Translations under genes and position numbers: made by a program
Shown: positions 33,354 through 36,363 of the stretch, in pieces
Layout of the letters: every line of letters begins with the position of its first letter
Position numbering within the stretch: the stretch's first letter is position 1
Notes under the pieces: model-generated
Seen by the model: the letters and a program-made list of their open reading frames with translations, nothing else
Told to the model about the DNA's origin: nothing
Database searches by the model: none
From: Victivallaceae bacterium
GTDB lineage: Bacteria > Verrucomicrobiota > Lentisphaeria > Victivallales > Victivallaceae
DNA length: 36,363 nt
Assembly (NCBI GenBank): GCA_021647315.1
Contig: JAKIUY010000039.1
Span: 1-36,363, forward strand
Reading direction: 5' to 3'

Positions 33354-34706
33354 TTAAGGGATGGCGAAACCTAACTCCTTAGCTTTGGCTCTAAAGTATT
33401 CAACCTGGTTTTTATGCTCCGGCTTAGTCAATACATTCACTTTTTCTTCTGGATCTGTTGCCAAATCGAAGAGTATCTCTGCAATATCATTGCCATAACT
33501 CTGGTATTTCAGGTTATCCTGTTTAATCATCAGAAAATCTCTGAATTCGGATAAAATTTCATTATTCCACGGGGTTGTCGGATCATTCATCAATGGCACT
33601 AGACTGCGACTGTCAAGTCCTCCCGGCACGGGAATATCCGCCAATTCACAAAGCGTTGCAAAGATATCGCACAGGCTGACATTCTGATCAACGGTTAGCC
33701 CGGCGGTTAATTTTTTCCCATAATTAATAATCAATGGAACTTTGGCGCTGCCTTCATAGAATTTCTGTTTTTCCCACGCGCCATGTTCACCCAGCATTTC
33801 GCCATGATCACTGGTATAAACAATAATCCATTCACTTAAATCCTGCCCCACCGCTTCCAGAGCATCTAAAATTCTGCCGATCTGCTGATCAACACTTTCC
33901 ACCATGCCATAGTAGGCCGCCGTCGCCCGGATTGCTTCGCGTTCCGATACATCGGTGCCAATGCGAACAGTCATCGTTTCTCCGCCCAGGAACGGGTGAT
34001 CACTGACCGTAGCATTTTCATATAATTTTACGCGATTTAGATAATAGTTAAATTTAGTTTCATCAGTCAAAAATGGATAGTGTGGCTGGAGCAATGAGAC
34101 GCGAAGTAGCAGTGGCCGAAAATCGGCCTGTTGCCGATCAAAATATGGTGAATTAAACCATTCATTGATAAAATGTGTAGCTCCATCTACAGCATAGGCA
34201 TCATGAATTGCCGGCGGCGATTGACCGATTCCGGCCCGTTTAACCTCTTTGATTGAACTCCATTTCTGCGGTTGCTTGGCTTGTTCATATTCGGCATAGG
34301 CGACCGAATCCTTTTCTGCTGATGAAATCGGCATCCCCATATCATTCCAGCCAATCAGCGTATCCCAACCCTGAGTTTTATCTTCTCCACGGTGCCTAAG
34401 TTTTCCTGCATTTACCGTTCCGTAGGCATATTGCGCAAAACGTCGCGCATAGGTCATCTGTTTTGGTGGTAACTCAAAGCCATATTCTGGGCACTGGAAG
34501 GTATTGGGATATTGACCGGACATAATTGACTGGCGGCCCGGTACACAGATTGGCGAGGGGGCATAAGCATTATTGAAAACCACTCCAGTGGCGGCTAAAG
34601 CATCAAGGCGTGGGGTGCGGACAACGTCATTGCCGCTGAATCCGGCAACATCGTGGCGATGTTCATCACTCATTAAAAAAAGAATATTCGGGCGTCTGTC
34701 ATTCAT
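33354..34706 (-). CDS. type I sulfatase (formylglycine-dependent)
   Basis: The 450-residue protein hydrolyses sulfate esters, probably of polysaccharides. It begins RRPNILFLMSDEHRHDVAG with metal ligands near Asp14. Cys54 in SPICVPGRQSIMSG is the residue to be converted to formylglycine (C-x-P-x-R motif). YTSDHGEMLGEHGAWEKQKFYEGSAKVPLII near 300 supplies further metal ligands. A C-terminal subdomain (EILSEFRDFLMIKQDNLKYQ) completes the fold. No signal peptide is visible, so it may be cytoplasmic or exported by a signal I cannot see. No sulfatase-maturing enzyme is in the window. AGGAT lies 7 bases before the ATG. Confidence 0.93.
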   Translation of the reverse strand: MNDRRPNILFLMSDEHRHDVAGFSGNDVVRTPRLDALAATGVVFNNAYAPSPICVPGRQSIMSGQYPNTFQCPEYGFELPPKQMTYARRFAQYAYGTVNAGKLRHRGEDKTQGWDTLIGWNDMGMPISSAEKDSVAYAEYEQAKQPQKWSSIKEVKRAGIGQSPPAIHDAYAVDGATHFINEWFNSPYFDRQQADFRPLLLRVSLLQPHYPFLTDETKFNYYLNRVKLYENATVSDHPFLGGETMTVRIGTDVSEREAIRATAAYYGMVESVDQQIGRILDALEAVGQDLSEWIIVYTSDHGEMLGEHGAWEKQKFYEGSAKVPLIINYGKKLTAGLTVDQNVSLCDIFATLCELADIPVPGGLDSRSLVPLMNDPTTPWNNEILSEFRDFLMIKQDNLKYQSYGNDIAEILFDLATDPEEKVNVLTKPEHKNQVEYFRAKAKELGFAIP

Positions 34707-34769
34707 AAATTCATCCTTCTGTGCTCAATGTTTCAAGTAGAATACAGTGCCCAGGGAATGCTTCTTTGT

Positions 34770-34822
34770 TGGAGTACAGGCTTTAGCCTGCATTACTTCT
34801 GGAGGCTAAAGCCTGTACTCCA
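34770..34822. repeat. perfect 20-bp inverted repeat (REP-like)
   Basis: A 20-base arm starting TGGAGTACAGG at 34770-34789 is exactly complementary to 34803-34822, with a 13-base loop. Sequences containing GGAGTACAGGCTTTAGCC recur, from memory, in intergenic DNA of diverse bacteria and behave like REP elements. Confidence 0.75.
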
Positions 34823-35010
34823 GCGGGGGCAATATTCAAAATAGACAACTTATCTGATTTCTGTTCTGGTCTTTATTTATATCAAGAGAGGGAATTGCTG
34901 TAATACCTCAGATATTATCTATAAACAATATCATCAAGCTGGACTTTTTCCAATGTTATACTCATTCTGGTAATTTTAAGTCAGTCTATTCGTAATACCT
35001 CATTCTAATT

Positions 35011-35092
35011 CAAGTAAGACAGATGCTCCTGCAAAACCACGTTCAACCTCGCGTGGCACTGGCACACAAAAAGACGACGCAGGAGCATTCGT
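35011..35092. repeat. nested inverted repeat sharing dispersed GCAGGAGC core
   Basis: GACAGATGCTCCTGC (35018-35032) pairs with GCAGGAGCATTCGTC (35079-35093) at 13 of 15 positions, with an inner CCACG/CGTGG stem at 35037-35056. The first 22 bases match 31236-31257 at 20 of 22 positions, and the CGCAGGAGC core also occurs at 8291 and 13439. Confidence 0.6.
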
Positions 35093-35127
35093 CATACTGG
35101 CAACTATGCATCCAAGCCCAATGAATT

Positions 35128-36114
35128 TTAACGGTTGATACGAGATAAAACCTTCATTGCCGAATCAGTAATGAGCCCATTTGCGGTGTGCGGTACGTCC
35201 CATGAAATAACTCCACCGTGACGGTTGATGTGTTCAGTATAGCCCGCAACAAAGTTAGCATTGAAACGCGGTTCGCCGTGGCCCCAATAATCACCGAGAA
35301 AGGTCAGAATATGATATTGTTCCCCGTCAAGAAAGCGTCGAACCGGCAACACTGCCGGTTCTTCACCTAACAGCGGTAATGTGCCGGAAACTTCTCCAGC
35401 AGTATAGTCTTCATGTTCAGAATAGGCGATGACCGGGACTCTGACGCCGGGATTGAAAGCAACAATACTGTCTGGATTGCCTGAACGCAGGACATTTGCC
35501 AGTGTTTTAAGATTTGGTTCTTCAGTTTCAGGGTAACGTTCCGCTTTATGATAACAGCCATCAATCCACCAGCCGCTGATTTTATTGCCCCAGCGCTGTG
35601 ACCACTCGCCGAGTATTTTTTCCCAGTTTAGCATGTGTTCTACTTGACGGTAACGATTCCAGTCGGTATTTCCGTTATGATCTGCATCATTCCATTCATG
35701 GTACTGCTTCAGCCCTTTGCGGGCTTCATGATCACGCCCCGGACCAACAGATGAGGAGTAGACCAACAGTCTGATGCCGGTCGGAGCCAGTGCATCGCCA
35801 AGGTCAGCGATCAAATCACGCTTTGAACATTTACTGGGGAATATTCCGGTTAAATCATCATAAGTGCGGTTCGGGGCACAGTAGTGACCGGAGTTCTGAC
35901 CTATGGTTATGATAAAATATCCAGCCCCCGCAGCTTGCAACTGCGCAGTAAGGCCGTTGACATCAAAGGTCTCGACTCTTTTGTTCCATGCCGCAGCACT
36001 CACATCCGCCGCGCCACCATCCGCCGCGCCACCATCCGCCGCCCCGCCGAGAAAGTGCATAAAAATTCCCCATTTTACCTCATGAAACCAGTCAGTACGA
36101 TGTTGTTTAGTCAC
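35128..36114 (-). CDS. GH29-like (alpha-L-fucosidase-like) protein with GGAAD repeat
   Basis: The 328-residue protein begins TDWFHEVKWGIFMHFLGG and has an (alpha/beta)-barrel with GAGYFIITIGQNSGHYCAPN near 63-82, PTGIRLLVYSSSVGPGRDHEA, GWWIDGCY (Asp185, likely nucleophile position) and YTAGEVSGTLPLLGE. It resembles GH29-related proteins common in Lentisphaerota; the true substrate is uncertain. Residues 23-37 are three tandem GGAAD units encoded by a 15-base repeat in the loop after the first barrel strand. The start is GTG, with GGAAG about 6 bases ahead. No signal peptide is visible. A clear promoter lies upstream. Confidence 0.75.
   Translation of the reverse strand: MTKQHRTDWFHEVKWGIFMHFLGGAADGGAADGGAADVSAAAWNKRVETFDVNGLTAQLQAAGAGYFIITIGQNSGHYCAPNRTYDDLTGIFPSKCSKRDLIADLGDALAPTGIRLLVYSSSVGPGRDHEARKGLKQYHEWNDADHNGNTDWNRYRQVEHMLNWEKILGEWSQRWGNKISGWWIDGCYHKAERYPETEEPNLKTLANVLRSGNPDSIVAFNPGVRVPVIAYSEHEDYTAGEVSGTLPLLGEEPAVLPVRRFLDGEQYHILTFLGDYWGHGEPRFNANFVAGYTEHINRHGGVISWDVPHTANGLITDSAMKVLSRINR
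36004..36048. repeat. 15-bp tandem repeat (3 units) inside the GH29-like gene
   Basis: ATCCGCCGCGCCACC occurs twice in perfect tandem (36004-36018, 36019-36033), followed by a third unit with two changes (36034-36048). Each unit encodes five residues on the minus strand, so copy-number change keeps the frame. Confidence 0.9.
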
Positions 36115-36203
36115 GTTATCTTCCTTAATGTAATAAAATTAAATTTTTAGAAAAGTTAATCATCCAAATTGGTAAGTTTTGATTTTTTTAACGTAATTTT
36201 TCT

Positions 36204-36231
36204 AATATAATGAAGTTGAGTGACTTGTCAA
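36204..36231 (-). promoter_or_regulatory. sigma70-type promoter for the GH29-like gene
   Basis: On the minus strand a perfect TTGACA (36226-36231) is followed after 16 bases by TATATT (36204-36209), about 90 bases before the GTG start. No gene is visible in the rest of the window beyond it. Confidence 0.65.
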
Positions 36232-36363
36232 GGTTGAAAGGGTAGTGTCAAAAGCGGCATGAAAAAAGATGAAAGTTTTTCTGGTGTCTTTTAAATGATG
36301 TTGAGTATCATTTCGCAGTCATAATTCAAGCGGAAAATCAGCATAAACCGCTCGCAGGCTCGC

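Larger units (their letters stand above)
34707..35127. other. intergenic region with two complex inverted repeats
   Basis: No gene is seen in this 421-base gap between the second GH29 gene and the sulfatase gene, both on the minus strand. It contains the perfect 20-bp hairpin at 34770-34822 and a nested inverted repeat at 35011-35092. The motif GTAATACCTCA occurs twice, near 34900 and 34992. The sulfatase promoter was not clear. Confidence 0.55.

Overview
The window looks like a piece of a Gram-negative genome of moderate GC, most likely from the Lentisphaerota (Victivallales-like) within the PVC group. This is inferred from the gene mix: a formylglycine sulfatase, two GH29 fucosidase-like proteins, a prepilin-like protein with an H-X9-DG motif, three uroporphyrinogen-decarboxylase-like (URO-D) proteins and a GH78-like protein, next to an ordinary bacterial core. 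Lipoproteins and an O-antigen-ligase-like protein indicate an outer membrane. No complete mobile element, prophage, CRISPR array or rRNA was seen.

Layout. 1-3600 (+): a secreted beta-helix protein and two tandem URO-D-family proteins, closed by a terminator. 3601-4750: mostly non-coding, with tRNA-Leu(CAA) on the minus strand. 4752-7959: a small lipoprotein facing a soluble PAS histidine kinase and sigma54 response regulator pair. 8351-12722 (-): acpS, a GH78-like six-hairpin protein and an isoprenyl diphosphate synthase. 13524-15410 (+): an O-antigen-ligase-like membrane protein, convergent with an aroG-type DAHP synthase. 17095-23622 (-): a housekeeping run of LysM lipoprotein, phoH, 7TM-HD phosphohydrolase, ybeY, a CNNM/CorC protein and a DUF502 protein. 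23751-27554 (-): fabD, fabG, acpP, fabF. 28139-28798 (+): aat. 29057-36114: an accessory carbohydrate locus with a URO-D protein, GH29, a divergent AraC regulator, a prepilin-like protein, a sulfatase and a second GH29.

How the genes fit together. The fab cluster with acpS makes and activates acyl carrier protein and elongates fatty acids. The phoH-to-DUF502 run links RNA processing, nucleotide signalling and envelope functions. The right-hand locus plausibly senses and breaks down sulfated, fucosylated glycans, with AraC as local regulator.

The most unusual content is between genes. There are many short palindromes that differ in sequence but share one architecture (short C-rich/G-rich arms, 2-5 nt loop). 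There is a MITE-like hairpin family in two convergent gene gaps, one copy of which supplies a gene's stop codon. There are also several other dispersed repeats, and a decayed IS200-type element that keeps a tnpA start and its ribosome-site-masking hairpin. I found no clearly new defence or biosynthetic system. The structured palindromes and the MITE-like family are the best candidates for something undescribed. All family assignments come from reading motifs by eye, without database searches.
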